Positions 42,338 to 51,296 of a stretch of 64,000 nucleotides of DNA are shown in pieces (the first letter of the stretch is position 1; each line of letters opens with the position of its first letter). Under the pieces are notes generated by a model. It worked only from the letters and a program-made list of their open reading frames with translations. It made no database searches and was not told where the DNA came from. The DNA lies in contig NZ_AP014809.1 in assembly GCF_002355515.1 (NCBI RefSeq), positions 1,430,001 to 1,494,000 of the forward strand. The letters run 5' to 3'. Both the position numbers and the translations under genes were made by a program. The stretch comes from Methylorubrum populi. Its GTDB lineage: Bacteria; Pseudomonadota; Alphaproteobacteria; Rhizobiales; Beijerinckiaceae.

Positions 42338-42553
42338 TCAGCCGAGACCGCGCGCGCGGCGCCACGCCCGAAGTGCGCGCAGGCGCTCCTCGTAGGCGAG
42401 ACGAAGCGCGGTCTCGGGTTCGCCCTTCATCTCGGGCGGCGTCAACGCCTCCTCGACGACGGGGATCCCGAGTCGCTTGGCGATCTCGTCACGCCAGCAG
42501 GCATCGGCGACCGCGAACTCGATATCCGTGCGAATCGTGTCTTCGTCGTCCAT
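42338..42553 (-). CDS. Hypothetical small protein
   Basis: 71 aa from the ATG at 42553 (gagaag upstream); an earlier ATG at 42568 lacks a site. It is acidic then basic ('MDDEDTIRTDIEFAVADACW', 'LRLAYEERLRALRAWRRARG'). No family is recognised. It converges on the hypothetical gene at 41978-42331. Confidence 0.55.
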   Translation of the reverse strand: MDDEDTIRTDIEFAVADACWRDEIAKRLGIPVVEEALTPPEMKGEPETALRLAYEERLRALRAWRRARGLG

Positions 42554-42753
42554 GGGGCGACTTCTCATGCGGCGGAGCGAGGCGCTGTGAGCCTGCCCAA
42601 ACCGGGAAGGACCGACTTTAGCCTAGCCTGCGGTCGGATTCGAGATGTGGCGGACGGCACATCGGTGTCATCGATATCATGCCGAAGCGAATCGATTCCT
42701 TCGGGACGGCCGATCCGATCTCGGCACGGTGTCTCCCGGTCTCCCCGGTGTCC

Positions 42754-42806
42754 AAGCCGAGGATCAAGCCGAGGATCCTGCCAAGGATTATGCCAAGGAT
42801 CATGCC
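42754..42806 (+). repeat. 12-bp tandem repeat at the tetR 3' end
   Basis: About 4.4 units of aagccgaggatc drift to atgccaaggatc along the array. The stop codon of the TetR gene (42800) lies inside it, so repeat-number change could alter the transcript end but hardly the protein. Confidence 0.7.
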
Positions 42807-43438
42807 CCTTGGGCCCGTCGCGGCTCGGGGTGAGCCTCGCCCGCCTCCCGGCACCGCGTGAAGGCGCTCAGCGATACCCGCGCGACCTCGCGCAGGGCGT
42901 CGCGGTCGGCGCCCGACGAGGCCAGGACGCCCATGCCGGAGGCGACCGTCGAGAGGAAGCGGGCCAGCGCCGCCGGATCGGCCTCCGGCGCGAGGTCGCC
43001 GTCCCTCTGGGCCTGGGCGAACCGCTCGCGCAGGTCCGATTCGGTCTGCGCGCGCCGGGAGGCCAGCTCGAAGGGAATGTTCTCCGAACCCTCCCCGCAG
43101 GCGAGCCCGCCCTGGACTAGGAGGCAGCCCGGCGGGTTGGCCGGGTCGGTGTGGCTCTCGGCGATGCTCGACAGGAAGCGCTCGGCCACCTCGCGGGCGG
43201 TCGCGCCCGCCAGCACGTGGCGCATGTGCTCGCAGCGCCGCTGCGCGTAGCGGTCGAGGGCGGCCTTCAGCAGCCCCTCCTTGCTGCCGAAGGCCGCGTA
43301 GAGGGACGGCGCCTTGATGCCCATCGCCTTCGTCAGCATGGCGAGGCTCGCGCCGTCGTAGCCGTGGCGCCAGAACACCTCCATCGCCTCGTCGAGGGCC
43401 TTGTCCGTGTCGAAGGACCGGGGCCGCCCCATCACCAT
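42800..43438 (-). CDS. TetR-family repressor of the RND pump
   Basis: 212 aa from the ATG at 43438 (MVMGRPRSFDTD). The N-terminal helix-turn-helix is typical ('ALDEAMEVFWRHGYDGASLA', 'AMGIKAPSLYAAFGSKEGLL'). The C-terminal part is a TetR_C-like ligand domain. It is divergent from the adaptor gene of the RND pump, with 101 bases between, and most likely represses that pump and itself. Confidence 0.92.
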   Translation of the reverse strand: MVMGRPRSFDTDKALDEAMEVFWRHGYDGASLAMLTKAMGIKAPSLYAAFGSKEGLLKAALDRYAQRRCEHMRHVLAGATAREVAERFLSSIAESHTDPANPPGCLLVQGGLACGEGSENIPFELASRRAQTESDLRERFAQAQRDGDLAPEADPAALARFLSTVASGMGVLASSGADRDALREVARVSLSAFTRCREAGEAHPEPRRAQGA

Positions 43439-43522
43439 TGTCCGCGGGCTCCAAATTTCGTATCGAAGTTTTGTATCGAGTGGTAGATAAGTCTCTTGAC
43501 GCGCGGCGTCCACGCCGACATG

Positions 43523-43538
43523 TGTAGCGAACTCTACA
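43523..43538. promoter_or_regulatory. Candidate TetR operator
   Basis: The inverted repeat TGTAG-cgaact-CTACA ends one base before the adaptor gene ATG. A second feature nearby is the repeated GTATCGA (about 43457-43479). TTGACG at 43495 could be a -35 element of the pump promoter. Binding is inferred from position. Confidence 0.4.
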
Positions 43539-43539
43539 G

Positions 43540-44799
43540 ATGTCGGAGCCGCTCGTGGATCCTCAGCGTGGCACCTCCTTAGGCCGTTTTCTGCTCCGGC
43601 GCAGCGTCGGGGTCGGCCTCGCACTCTCCCTGCTGGCGGGCGCCGCCTGGCTCGCGACGCCGGTCTCGGTGTGGCAGACCGCACCGGCCCAGGCCGCAAC
43701 CCCGCAGGATGAGCCGGCGATGCCGGCCGCTGTCGCCACGGTCGAACCCCGCGACGTGATCCTGTGGGACGAGTTCTCCGGCCGCCTGGAGGCGGTCGAC
43801 CGCATCGAGGTGCGCGCCCGCGTCGGCGGCGCGATCCAGGCCACGCATTTCGTCGAGGGTGAGCTGGTCAAGCCCGGCGACCTCCTCGTGACCATCGATC
43901 CCGCGCCCTACGCGGCGGAGGTCGAGCGCCTGGAGGCCCAGGTGGCCGGCGCCGAGGCGCGCGTCGCCCTGACCTCGAGCGACCTCGAGCGCGGGCAGCA
44001 ATTGTCGGACCGGCACATCGTCACGGCGCGCGACCTCGACGTGCGCGCCAACGCCTTCAAGGAGGCGAAGGCGACTCTGGCGGGGGCGAAGGCGGCCCTG
44101 GCGGCGGCGCGGCTCAATCTCGACTACACTCAGGTGCGGGCGGCTGTCGGCGGCCGCGTCGGCCGCCGCGAGATCACGCCGGGCAACCTCGTGGCAACGG
44201 GCGCCGGCGCCGCGGTGCTGACGACCCTCGTCTCGGTCGATCCGGTCTATGCCAGCTTCGACGCCGACGAGACCGTCATCCTGAAGGCGCTCGCCTCGAT
44301 CGCCGAGCCGGCGGGCGGGCGCGGCCGGCTCGCGCGGATCCCGGTCGAGATGATCACGGCCGATGGGGCGCGCGCCAAGGGCAGCCTGCAATTCATCGAC
44401 AACAAGGTCGATGCCCGCAGCGGCACGGTCCGCGTCCGCGCCACCTTCGCCAACGGCGACGGCCACCTGATCCCGGGCCAGTTCGCGCGGATGCGGCTGG
44501 GCCAGGCCGTCCCCGAATCGCTCCTGCTCGTCGATGAGCGCGCCATCGGCACGGACCAGGACAAGCGCTTCGTCCTCGTGGTGGGAGCCGACGGCCGGGC
44601 CGAGTTCCGGGCCGTCACCCTCGGCCGGGCCGTCGACGGCCTGCGCGTCGTGACCTCCGGCCTCTCCGGCGGCGAGCGCATCGTGGTCAACGGGCTGCAG
44701 CGCATCCGGCCCGGCACCCGCATCAGCCCCGAGCCGGTCCGGATGGGCGCCCGCCCGCAGGATTCTTCGCCCCAGACGGGCAAGCTCGCGCAGCGTTAG
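43540..44799 (+). CDS. RND efflux periplasmic adaptor (AcrA/MexE-like)
   Basis: 419 aa with an N-terminal signal/anchor ('VGVGLALSLLAGAAWLATPV'), lipoyl motif ('EVRARVGGAIQATHFVEGEL'), helical hairpin ('AEVERLEAQVAGAEARVALT', 'YTQVRAAVGGRVGRREITPG') and barrel ('MRLGQAVPESLLLVDERAIG'). It joins the inner-membrane pump to an outer-membrane channel, which is not encoded here. The operator palindrome almost touches the start, so a downstream GTG (43555) is possible. Confidence 0.92.
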   Translation: MSEPLVDPQRGTSLGRFLLRRSVGVGLALSLLAGAAWLATPVSVWQTAPAQAATPQDEPAMPAAVATVEPRDVILWDEFSGRLEAVDRIEVRARVGGAIQATHFVEGELVKPGDLLVTIDPAPYAAEVERLEAQVAGAEARVALTSSDLERGQQLSDRHIVTARDLDVRANAFKEAKATLAGAKAALAAARLNLDYTQVRAAVGGRVGRREITPGNLVATGAGAAVLTTLVSVDPVYASFDADETVILKALASIAEPAGGRGRLARIPVEMITADGARAKGSLQFIDNKVDARSGTVRVRATFANGDGHLIPGQFARMRLGQAVPESLLLVDERAIGTDQDKRFVLVVGADGRAEFRAVTLGRAVDGLRVVTSGLSGGERIVVNGLQRIRPGTRISPEPVRMGARPQDSSPQTGKLAQR

Positions 44800-44858
44800 A
44801 AGCCTCGCGCAGCGTTAGAAGCCTCGCGCAGCGCTAGAAGCCTGGCGCAGCGCTGAGA
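44783..44858 (+). repeat. 19-bp tandem repeat across the adaptor stop codon
   Basis: Four units of gcctcgcgcagcgttagaa. The first contains the last codons and the TAG stop of the adaptor gene. Units 3 and 4 carry a few changes. It lies in the 171-base gap before the pump gene. Confidence 0.8.
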
Positions 44859-44970
44859 CGCCTACCGCTCCGATCCGACACCCAAAACCGCCCGGCGGCA
44901 ACGCCGTGACCGGCAGCCCCATCGGCTGCGCGGGCGGCCTTCCTACGCCCCGTCTTCCCCGAGGGTCGGC

Positions 44971-47900
44971 ATGAATCTCTCCAAGTTCTTCATCGACCGG
45001 CCGATCTTCGCGGGCGTGCTCTCGGTGCTCATCTTCGTGGGCGGGCTCATCTCGCTCTTCGCGATGCCGATCTCGGAATATCCGGACGTCGTGCCGCCCT
45101 CGGTCGTCGTCCGCGCGACCTTTCCGGGCGCCAACCCCAAAGTCATCATCGAGACCGTAGCGACGCCGATCGAGGAGCAGATCAACGGCGTCGAGGGCAT
45201 GCTCTACATGTCGAGCCAGGCCACGACCGACGGCGTGATGGTGCTGACCGTCACCTTCCGGCTCGGCACCGATCCCGACAAGGCGCAGCAGCTCGTCCAG
45301 AACCGCGTCTCGCAGGCCGAGCCGCGCCTGCCGGCGATCGTGCGCCAGCTCGGCATCGTCACGGTGAAGTCCTCGCCCGATCTCACCATGGTCGTGCACC
45401 TCGTCTCGCCCAACGGGCGCTACGACATGACCTATCTGCGCAACTACGCGGTCTTGAACATCAAGGATCGCCTCGCCCGTCTCGACGGCGTCGGGCAGGT
45501 CCAGCTCTTCGGCTCCGGCGACTACGCCATGCGGATCTGGCTCGACCCGCAGCGGGTGGCCGAGCACGGCCTGTCCGCCGGCGACGTGGTGCGCGAGATC
45601 CAGGCCCAGAACGTCGAGGCGGCGGCCGGCGTCATCGGCGCCTCGCCCGCGGTGCCGGGCCTCGACCTGCAGCTGTCGCTCAACGCCGAGGGCCGCCTCA
45701 CCAGCGAGGAGCAGTTCGGCGACATCGTCGTCAAGACCGGGGAGAACGGCGAGATCACCCGCCTGCGCGACCTCGCGCGGATCGAACTCGGAGCCTCGGA
45801 CTACGCGCTCCGCTCGCTCCTCGACAACAAGTCGGCGGTGGCGATCCCGATCTCGCAATCCCCGGGCTCGAACGCGATCCGGATCTCGGATCAGGTCCGC
45901 CAGACCATGGCCGAGATCAAGCGGACCATGCCGGAGGGGGTCGATTACCAGATCGTCTACGATCCGACGCAGTTCGTGCGCGCCTCGATCGAGGCGGTGA
46001 TCCACACGCTGCTGGAGGCGGTCGCCCTCGTCGTCCTCGTGGTGATCCTGTTCCTGCAGACGTGGCGGGCCTCGATCATCCCGCTTCTCGCCGTGCCGGT
46101 CTCGATCGTCGGCACCTTCGCGGTGATGCACGCCTTCGGCTTCTCCATCAACGCGCTGAGCCTGTTCGGCCTCGTGCTCGCCATCGGCATCGTCGTAGAC
46201 GACGCCATCGTCGTGGTCGAGAACGTGGAGCGCAACATCGAGGCCGGCCTCTCGCCGAGGGAGGCCAGCTATCAGGCCATGCGCGAGGTCTCCGGCCCGA
46301 TCATCGCCATCGCGCTCGTTCTCGTCGCCGTCTTCGTGCCGCTCGCTTTCATCAGCGGATTGACGGGCCAGTTCTACAAGCAGTTCGCGCTCACCATCGC
46401 GATCTCGACGGTGATCTCGGCGATCAACTCGCTGACCCTCTCGCCGGCCCTGTCCGCGCTCCTGCTCAAGGACCATCACGCGCCGAAGGATCGGCTGACC
46501 CGGATCCTCGACACGCTGCTCGGCTGGTTCTTCCGCCGCTTCAACCGCGCCTTCGGGCGGGCCTCGGACGGGTACGGGCGCGGCGTCGGCGCCGTCGTCT
46601 CGCGGAAAGGCGCGATGATGGTCCTCTACCTCGTGCTCGTCGGCGTGACCGTGGTGCTGTTCCAGAGGATCCCCGGCGGCTTCGTGCCGGGCCAGGACAA
46701 GCAGTACCTCGTCGGCTTCGCGCAGCTGCCCGACGGCGCCACCCTCGACCGGACCGAGGAGGTGATCCGCCGCATGAGCGAGATCGCGCTGAAGGAGCCC
46801 GGCGTCGAGAGCGCGGTGGCCTTCCCCGGCCTGTCGATCAACGGCTTCACCAACTCGTCGAATTCGGGAATCGTGTTCTCGACGCTGAAGCCGTTCGAGG
46901 AACGCAAAGGTCCGGACTTGAGCGGGGCGGCGATCGCGCAATCGCTGAACAAGAAGTTCGCCGCGATCCCCGAGGCGTTCATCGCGATGTTCCCGCCCCC
47001 GCCCGTCAACGGGCTCGGCACGATCGGCGGCTTCAAGCTGCAGATCGAGGATCGGGCCGGCCTCGGCTACGAGGCGCTCAACGAGGCGACCAAGGCGTTC
47101 ATGGCCAAGGCGGCGCAGGCGCCGGAGCTCGCCGGCCTGTTCTCCAGCTTCCAGATGAACGTGCCGCAGCTCTTCGCCGATCTCGACCGGACCAAGGCGC
47201 GCCAGCTGCGCATCCCGGTCACCGACGTGTTCGACACGCTGCAGATCTATCTCGGCTCGCTCTACGTCAACGATTTCAACAAGTTCGGCCGCACCTACTC
47301 GGTCCGCGTCCAGGCCGACGCGCCGTTCCGGGCCCGCTCCGACGATGTCGGGCAGCTCAAGGTCCGCGCCGGCTCCGGCGAGATGGTGCCGCTCTCGGCC
47401 CTGCTGCGGGTGCGGCAAACCGCGGGGCCGGAGCGGGCCATGCGCTACAACGGCTTCCTGTCGGCCGACATCAACGCCGGCGCGGCGCCCGGCTTCTCGT
47501 CGGGGCAGGCGCAAGCGGCGGCAACCCGCATCGCCGCCGAGACCCTGCCGCGCGGCTTCGCCTTCGAGTGGACCGACCTGACCTACCAGGAATTCATCGC
47601 CGGCAATTCCGGGATCTGGGTCTTCCCGCTGGCGCTGCTGCTCGTCTTCCTCGTGCTGGCGGCGCAGTACGAGAGCCTGACCCTGCCGCTCGCCATCCTC
47701 ATGATCGTGCCGATGGGACTGCTCGCGGCGATGTTCGGGGTCTGGCTGTCGGCGGGCGACAACAACGTCTTCACGCAGATCGGCCTGATCGTGCTCGTCG
47801 GCCTCTCGGCCAAGAACGCCATCCTGATCGTGGAATTCGCCCGCGAACTGGAGTTTGCCGGCCGCACCCCGCTCGCGGCCGCGATCGAGGCGAGCCGCCT

Positions 47901-48162
47901 GCGGCTGCGCCCGATCCTGATGACCTCGATGGCCTTCATCATGGGCGTCCTGCCGCTGGTGACCGCGACCGGGGCCGGGGCGGAGATGCGCAACGCCATG
48001 GGCGTCGCAGTGTTCTCCGGCATGATCGGCGTTACCGCCTTCGGCCTGTTCCTGACGCCGGTCTTCTACGTGCTGCTGCGCCGCCTGACCGGCAACAGGC
48101 CGCTCAAGCAGCACGGCAGCGAGGTGCAGGCGCATCCGGACGGCATCGCCCGCGCCGCGTGA
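44971..48162 (+). CDS. RND multidrug efflux pump (AcrB/MexF-like, HAE1)
   Basis: 1063 aa with the twelve-helix RND layout and two large periplasmic loops. It starts with 'MNLSKFFIDRPIFAGVLSVL'. The proton relay is present: Asp pair in 'AIGIVVDDAIVVVENVER' and Lys in 'VGLSAKNAILIVEFARELEF'. 'FPGANPKVIIETVATPIEEQ' and 'GQDKQYLVGFAQLPDGATLD' mark the porter loops. It would export drugs, solvents or metabolites by proton antiport together with the adaptor upstream. Confidence 0.96.
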   Translation: MNLSKFFIDRPIFAGVLSVLIFVGGLISLFAMPISEYPDVVPPSVVVRATFPGANPKVIIETVATPIEEQINGVEGMLYMSSQATTDGVMVLTVTFRLGTDPDKAQQLVQNRVSQAEPRLPAIVRQLGIVTVKSSPDLTMVVHLVSPNGRYDMTYLRNYAVLNIKDRLARLDGVGQVQLFGSGDYAMRIWLDPQRVAEHGLSAGDVVREIQAQNVEAAAGVIGASPAVPGLDLQLSLNAEGRLTSEEQFGDIVVKTGENGEITRLRDLARIELGASDYALRSLLDNKSAVAIPISQSPGSNAIRISDQVRQTMAEIKRTMPEGVDYQIVYDPTQFVRASIEAVIHTLLEAVALVVLVVILFLQTWRASIIPLLAVPVSIVGTFAVMHAFGFSINALSLFGLVLAIGIVVDDAIVVVENVERNIEAGLSPREASYQAMREVSGPIIAIALVLVAVFVPLAFISGLTGQFYKQFALTIAISTVISAINSLTLSPALSALLLKDHHAPKDRLTRILDTLLGWFFRRFNRAFGRASDGYGRGVGAVVSRKGAMMVLYLVLVGVTVVLFQRIPGGFVPGQDKQYLVGFAQLPDGATLDRTEEVIRRMSEIALKEPGVESAVAFPGLSINGFTNSSNSGIVFSTLKPFEERKGPDLSGAAIAQSLNKKFAAIPEAFIAMFPPPPVNGLGTIGGFKLQIEDRAGLGYEALNEATKAFMAKAAQAPELAGLFSSFQMNVPQLFADLDRTKARQLRIPVTDVFDTLQIYLGSLYVNDFNKFGRTYSVRVQADAPFRARSDDVGQLKVRAGSGEMVPLSALLRVRQTAGPERAMRYNGFLSADINAGAAPGFSSGQAQAAATRIAAETLPRGFAFEWTDLTYQEFIAGNSGIWVFPLALLLVFLVLAAQYESLTLPLAILMIVPMGLLAAMFGVWLSAGDNNVFTQIGLIVLVGLSAKNAILIVEFARELEFAGRTPLAAAIEASRLRLRPILMTSMAFIMGVLPLVTATGAGAEMRNAMGVAVFSGMIGVTAFGLFLTPVFYVLLRRLTGNRPLKQHGSEVQAHPDGIARAA

Positions 48163-48282
48163 CGGGCGAGGTTGTTCGGGGATCGCATCACCCGCGATCC
48201 GCGTCGCCGCCTCGGAAACGGCTTCGCTCCGTCATCACGAGGCGAAACCCGAGCGAGCAAGCGGAAATCCTGGCGCAGCCGC

Positions 48283-48762
48283 TCAGAAGCCGCTGCGCAC
48301 CCGCAGATGCGTGTGCGTGTGGTTCGATGCGAATCCTTCCTCGTGCGCGTGCGCCGAGGTGTCCTCGGCGACCGGAATCAGGTTGAGCGTGCCGTGCATG
48401 ACGCCGCGCTCGAGAAACAGCCTCTCCGCGTAGGACGACACATCGCCGACGGGACCGCGCATCAGCGTCACGTCGATCGACGTCGTGTGATCGATCGGAA
48501 CCGACAGGGAGGCGACCGCCTGATCGTGGCGGTCGAGGCGCCCCTGCGGCACGCGGGATGCGAGGTTCCGTACCGACTGGTCGATCGTATAGCTGACGAC
48601 GCCGAAGCACGGCGCGTCGGCCGGTGCGTCGGGACGCGCGGACAGGCCTCGCCGCACGAGGTCGCGGATGGCTTCCGATCGGCTCCCCGCGCCCGTGCTC
48701 TCCATGTAGGCATCGAGCGCAGCGGCCAGTTCGTCATCGATGGCGATGGTCGTGCGCTGCAT
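48283..48762 (-). CDS. NikR-family regulator lacking canonical nickel ligands
   Basis: 159 aa from the ATG at 48762. Residues 1-45 are a ribbon-helix-helix ('MQRTTIAIDDELAAALDAYM', 'SRSEAIRDLVRRGL'). The C-terminal ACT-like domain aligns without gaps to E. coli NikR ('GVVSYTIDQSVRNLASRV', 'GVMHGTLNLIPV'). At the four Ni ligands of NikR (His76, His87, His89, Cys95) this protein has Leu, Ser, Pro and Ser. It has instead a His-rich tail ('SAHAHEEGFASNHTHTHLRV'). It may sense another metal or bind nickel differently. It is divergent from the uspA-like gene. Confidence 0.85.
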   Translation of the reverse strand: MQRTTIAIDDELAAALDAYMESTGAGSRSEAIRDLVRRGLSARPDAPADAPCFGVVSYTIDQSVRNLASRVPQGRLDRHDQAVASLSVPIDHTTSIDVTLMRGPVGDVSSYAERLFLERGVMHGTLNLIPVAEDTSAHAHEEGFASNHTHTHLRVRSGF

Positions 48763-48790
48763 GGATGAACCTCTCCCGATCCGCGCCGAC

Positions 48791-48895
48791 CAGAGCCTCG
48801 TCCCGAGAGGTGGGTGCCGACGTTCGGAAAGAGACGATGCGCAATCAAAAGTCGAGAGCATCGTTCCGGATCCGATATCCGGGACGATGCTCTCG
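48791..48895 (+). repeat. 106-bp palindromic repeat element, copy 2
   Basis: This lies in the gap between the NikR-like gene and uspA. It matches, at roughly 80% by eye and over its full length, the element inside cydD, in the opposite window orientation. Both have a first stem (tcccgagaggtggg...ttcgg) and a closing perfect-like palindrome (GAGAGCATCG...CGATGCTCTC). It resembles short dispersed repeats common in Methylobacterium and rhizobia. Confidence 0.75.
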
Positions 48896-48960
48896 GCTGT
48901 TCTGTCGCCGCGGCCGAACGGGCGGCCGGCCGTTTCGGGGCACGGAGGCCGTCGACCGCC

Positions 48961-48974
48961 TTGCGCTGGATCAA
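48961..48974 (+). promoter_or_regulatory. Candidate FNR box before uspA
   Basis: TTGCG-ctgg-ATCAA fits TTGNN-N4-NNCAA, 67 bases before the uspA-like start. An FNR-like regulator is encoded at 50259-51011. The match has one weaker half-site. Confidence 0.5.
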
Positions 48975-49041
48975 GGCACCCCGTCCGGGCGGCCGGCAAG
49001 GATGATGCCGTCGAGCGGATGGGGGAGCCCCGGAGGCGAGA

Positions 49042-49854
49042 ATGGCTTACGCGAACATCCTGGTCTCGGTCGATCTCGACGGAACCGCCCCCGACCGCAT
49101 CCGGCTCGCCGCCGGCCTCGCGCGGCGCTTCGAGGCGACCCTCACCGGAGCGGCCGCCTGCAAGGTACCGGCACCGGATTACGTGCGCGACATCGGCGAG
49201 ATCGACGACGAGGATCCCCGCTTCGAGGAGAAGGCGCGCGCCATGCTCGAGCGGGCACGCGCCCTGTTCGAACAATCCGCCGAGGCTCCGCTGCACCGCG
49301 ACTGGCGCGAGGCCTTGGCCGGCCCGATCACCCATCTCGTCGGGCAGGCACGGGCGGCCGACCTCCTCGTGGTGGGGCGCCGCGGCGTCGACGACGCCCC
49401 GTTCGGCGCCCTCAGCGTTCCGCCCGGCCCCGTCCTGATGGAGGCCGCCCGCCCGATCCTCGTGGTGCCCCCGCGCACCGAGCACCTCCGGGGCGCCCGG
49501 ATCGTCGTGGCCTGGAAGGACGGCCTGGAAGCGCGCCGGGCCGTCTCGGCCGCTCTGCCCTTCATCCGGGAAGCGGATCAGGTCTTCGTCGCCAGCACCG
49601 GCGAGGGCGCCCGCTACGAGGGTGCGGAGGATGTCGCCGGCCATCTCGCCCGCCACGGCGCCTCCGTAACGACGCATCTGCTGCGCACCGCCGTGAGCGA
49701 CAGCGACGAACTCCTGCGTTTCGCCCTGAAACAGGAGGCCGACCTCATCGTGATGGGCGCCTACGGCCGCACGCGCCTGCGCGAATGGCTGTTCGGCGGC
49801 GTCACCTACGAGATGCTGCAACGCAGCCCCCTCCCCTGCCTGATGTGTCATTGA
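49042..49854 (+). CDS. Universal stress protein (two UspA domains)
   Basis: 270 aa with two UspA-type domains. The first starts 'MAYANILVSVDLDGTAPDRI' and the second 'LRGARIVVAWKDGLEARRAV'; the latter ends with the ATP-binding-like 'DLIVMGAYGRTRLREWLFGG'. Usp proteins of this kind are often induced by low oxygen. The gene overlaps the cytochrome c gene by TGATG, and an FNR-type site lies upstream. Confidence 0.9.
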   Translation: MAYANILVSVDLDGTAPDRIRLAAGLARRFEATLTGAAACKVPAPDYVRDIGEIDDEDPRFEEKARAMLERARALFEQSAEAPLHRDWREALAGPITHLVGQARAADLLVVGRRGVDDAPFGALSVPPGPVLMEAARPILVVPPRTEHLRGARIVVAWKDGLEARRAVSAALPFIREADQVFVASTGEGARYEGAEDVAGHLARHGASVTTHLLRTAVSDSDELLRFALKQEADLIVMGAYGRTRLREWLFGGVTYEMLQRSPLPCLMCH

Positions 49855-50192
49855 TGCGCGTTCCGACCGTCCTCCCGATCCTCGCCCTCCTGCTGATTGC
49901 CCATCCAGCCGCCCTGCCGGCCGCGGCGCCGGCCCTCGATGCCCGCGCCCAGCGCGGCGAGACCATCGCGCGGACGAACTGCGCCCGCTGCCACGCGATC
50001 GGTCGCGTCGGCGCGAGCCCGCTGGCGGAAGCGCCTCCGTTCCGAGACCTGCACCGCAGCTATCCCGTCACGGACCTGGCCGAGGCGCTGGCCGAGGGCA
50101 TCACCACGGGGCACCCGTCGATGCCGGAATTCCGGCTCGATCCCGACGAGGCCCACGCCCTGATCGCCTATCTTCAGAGCCTCGAACGCTGA
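49854..50192 (+). CDS. Small periplasmic c-type cytochrome
   Basis: 112 aa with a signal peptide ('LPILALLLIAHPAALPAAAP'), a single heme site CARCH ('RTNCARCHAIGRVG') and a likely Met ligand in 'TTGHPSMPEFRLDPDE'. It is translationally coupled to the Usp gene (shared A in TGATG). It would carry electrons in the periplasm; its partner is unknown. Confidence 0.9.
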   Translation: MRVPTVLPILALLLIAHPAALPAAAPALDARAQRGETIARTNCARCHAIGRVGASPLAEAPPFRDLHRSYPVTDLAEALAEGITTGHPSMPEFRLDPDEAHALIAYLQSLER

Positions 50193-50258
50193 GGCGCCTC
50201 GGAGTGCCGCCCGAAACGTCCGGTCACAGCGGCGCGGTAAGGGTTTCGGGAGCGACGC

Positions 50259-51011
50259 TCAGTTCGCCGCAAGATGTTCGAGCCGCGCGGGATCCACAAG
50301 GCGCACCCCGCCGGGCACGATCAGGATCGCCTTCTCCCGGTCGAGCCGGGTCAGCATCCGGCTCACCGTCTCGATAGTGAGGCCGAGATGGTCGGCGATG
50401 TCCTGCCGGCCCATCGGCAGCTCGACGGTGATGGAATCGTGCCCGATGCGGCCGTAGCGCGCGCGCAGGCCGAGCAGGAAGCTCGCGACCTTCTCCTCGG
50501 CGGTGCGGCGGCCGAGCAGCATCATGTGATCCTGTGCCAGCGACAGCTCATGGCCGGCCCGCTCGTAGAGGCGCTGCAGCAGGTGCGGCGTCTGCGCGAC
50601 GAGGCCGGCGAAGGCGCGCCTCTCGAACCGGCAGAGCATCGTCGGCGCCAGCGCCTCGGCGGTGACGGTGAAGCGCTCGGGCAGAGCGAGGCCGAGGAAA
50701 TCGCCGACCATGGCGAAGCCCATCACCTGCCGCCGCCCGTCCGGCAGGAGTCGCGAGAGGCGTAAAGCGCCCTCGGTGACGTTGTAGACGGCGCCGGCCC
50801 GGTCGTCCTGCTGGAACAGGGCCTGGCGCGGGTCGAGGTGGACCTGCTGGCTCAGCGCCTCCAGGCCGGCGAGTTCCTCGCGCGTGAGCGCCGCGCAGAC
50901 GCTGACGAGGCGGACCTTGCACGCGGCGCAGCCGCCCTCCGATCGATCGTGGGCGCAGGCATGGCCGGCCGGAGCAGGCTCGGCATGGGCGCTCTCCGCT
51001 GAGCCGTGCAT
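50259..51011 (-). CDS. FNR/FixK-type oxygen-responsive regulator
   Basis: 250 aa from the ATG at 51011. The N-terminus carries a Cys cluster ('GGCAACKVRLVSVCAAL', C-x2-C-x7-C) plus a later Cys ('TMLCRF'), the set used for a 4Fe-4S cluster in FnrL-like proteins. A cyclic-nucleotide-type fold and a Crp helix-turn-helix follow ('GRQDIADHLGLTIETVSRML', with the E-SR pattern that reads TTGAT). Two FNR-type boxes in the window make uspA and cydA/cydD plausible targets. Confidence 0.9.
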   Translation of the reverse strand: MHGSAESAHAEPAPAGHACAHDRSEGGCAACKVRLVSVCAALTREELAGLEALSQQVHLDPRQALFQQDDRAGAVYNVTEGALRLSRLLPDGRRQVMGFAMVGDFLGLALPERFTVTAEALAPTMLCRFERRAFAGLVAQTPHLLQRLYERAGHELSLAQDHMMLLGRRTAEEKVASFLLGLRARYGRIGHDSITVELPMGRQDIADHLGLTIETVSRMLTRLDREKAILIVPGGVRLVDPARLEHLAAN

Positions 51012-51296
51012 CGGACACCTCCCGCCGCGCATCCCCCGAGCCTATCCAATAGCCCCGATCCGCCCCGCCTGTGAAGCCGCGGCGAACAGAGCCGGAAAAC
51101 CCGAGCAAGCGCAGGACAAAGCGCAGTCGAGGAAGAGGATGTTTCGGGAAGAAATTCGCCTCTCTACCGGACAGGATGCGCCTGAAGGTCCGACCTCAGG
51201 CCGGAACTACTCGGCTTCTTCCCCGGCCACACGGACTCGGATCGGGCCCGGACACGGCAGGCGGGGCGAGCGCGCCTGACGCCCTCACTCCGACCC

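Noticed and set aside
44815..48135. An 1106-codon open frame antisense to the RND pump
   Set aside because: Same reason: the plus-strand gene has a complete, well-conserved RND sequence, and the antisense product is compositionally odd.
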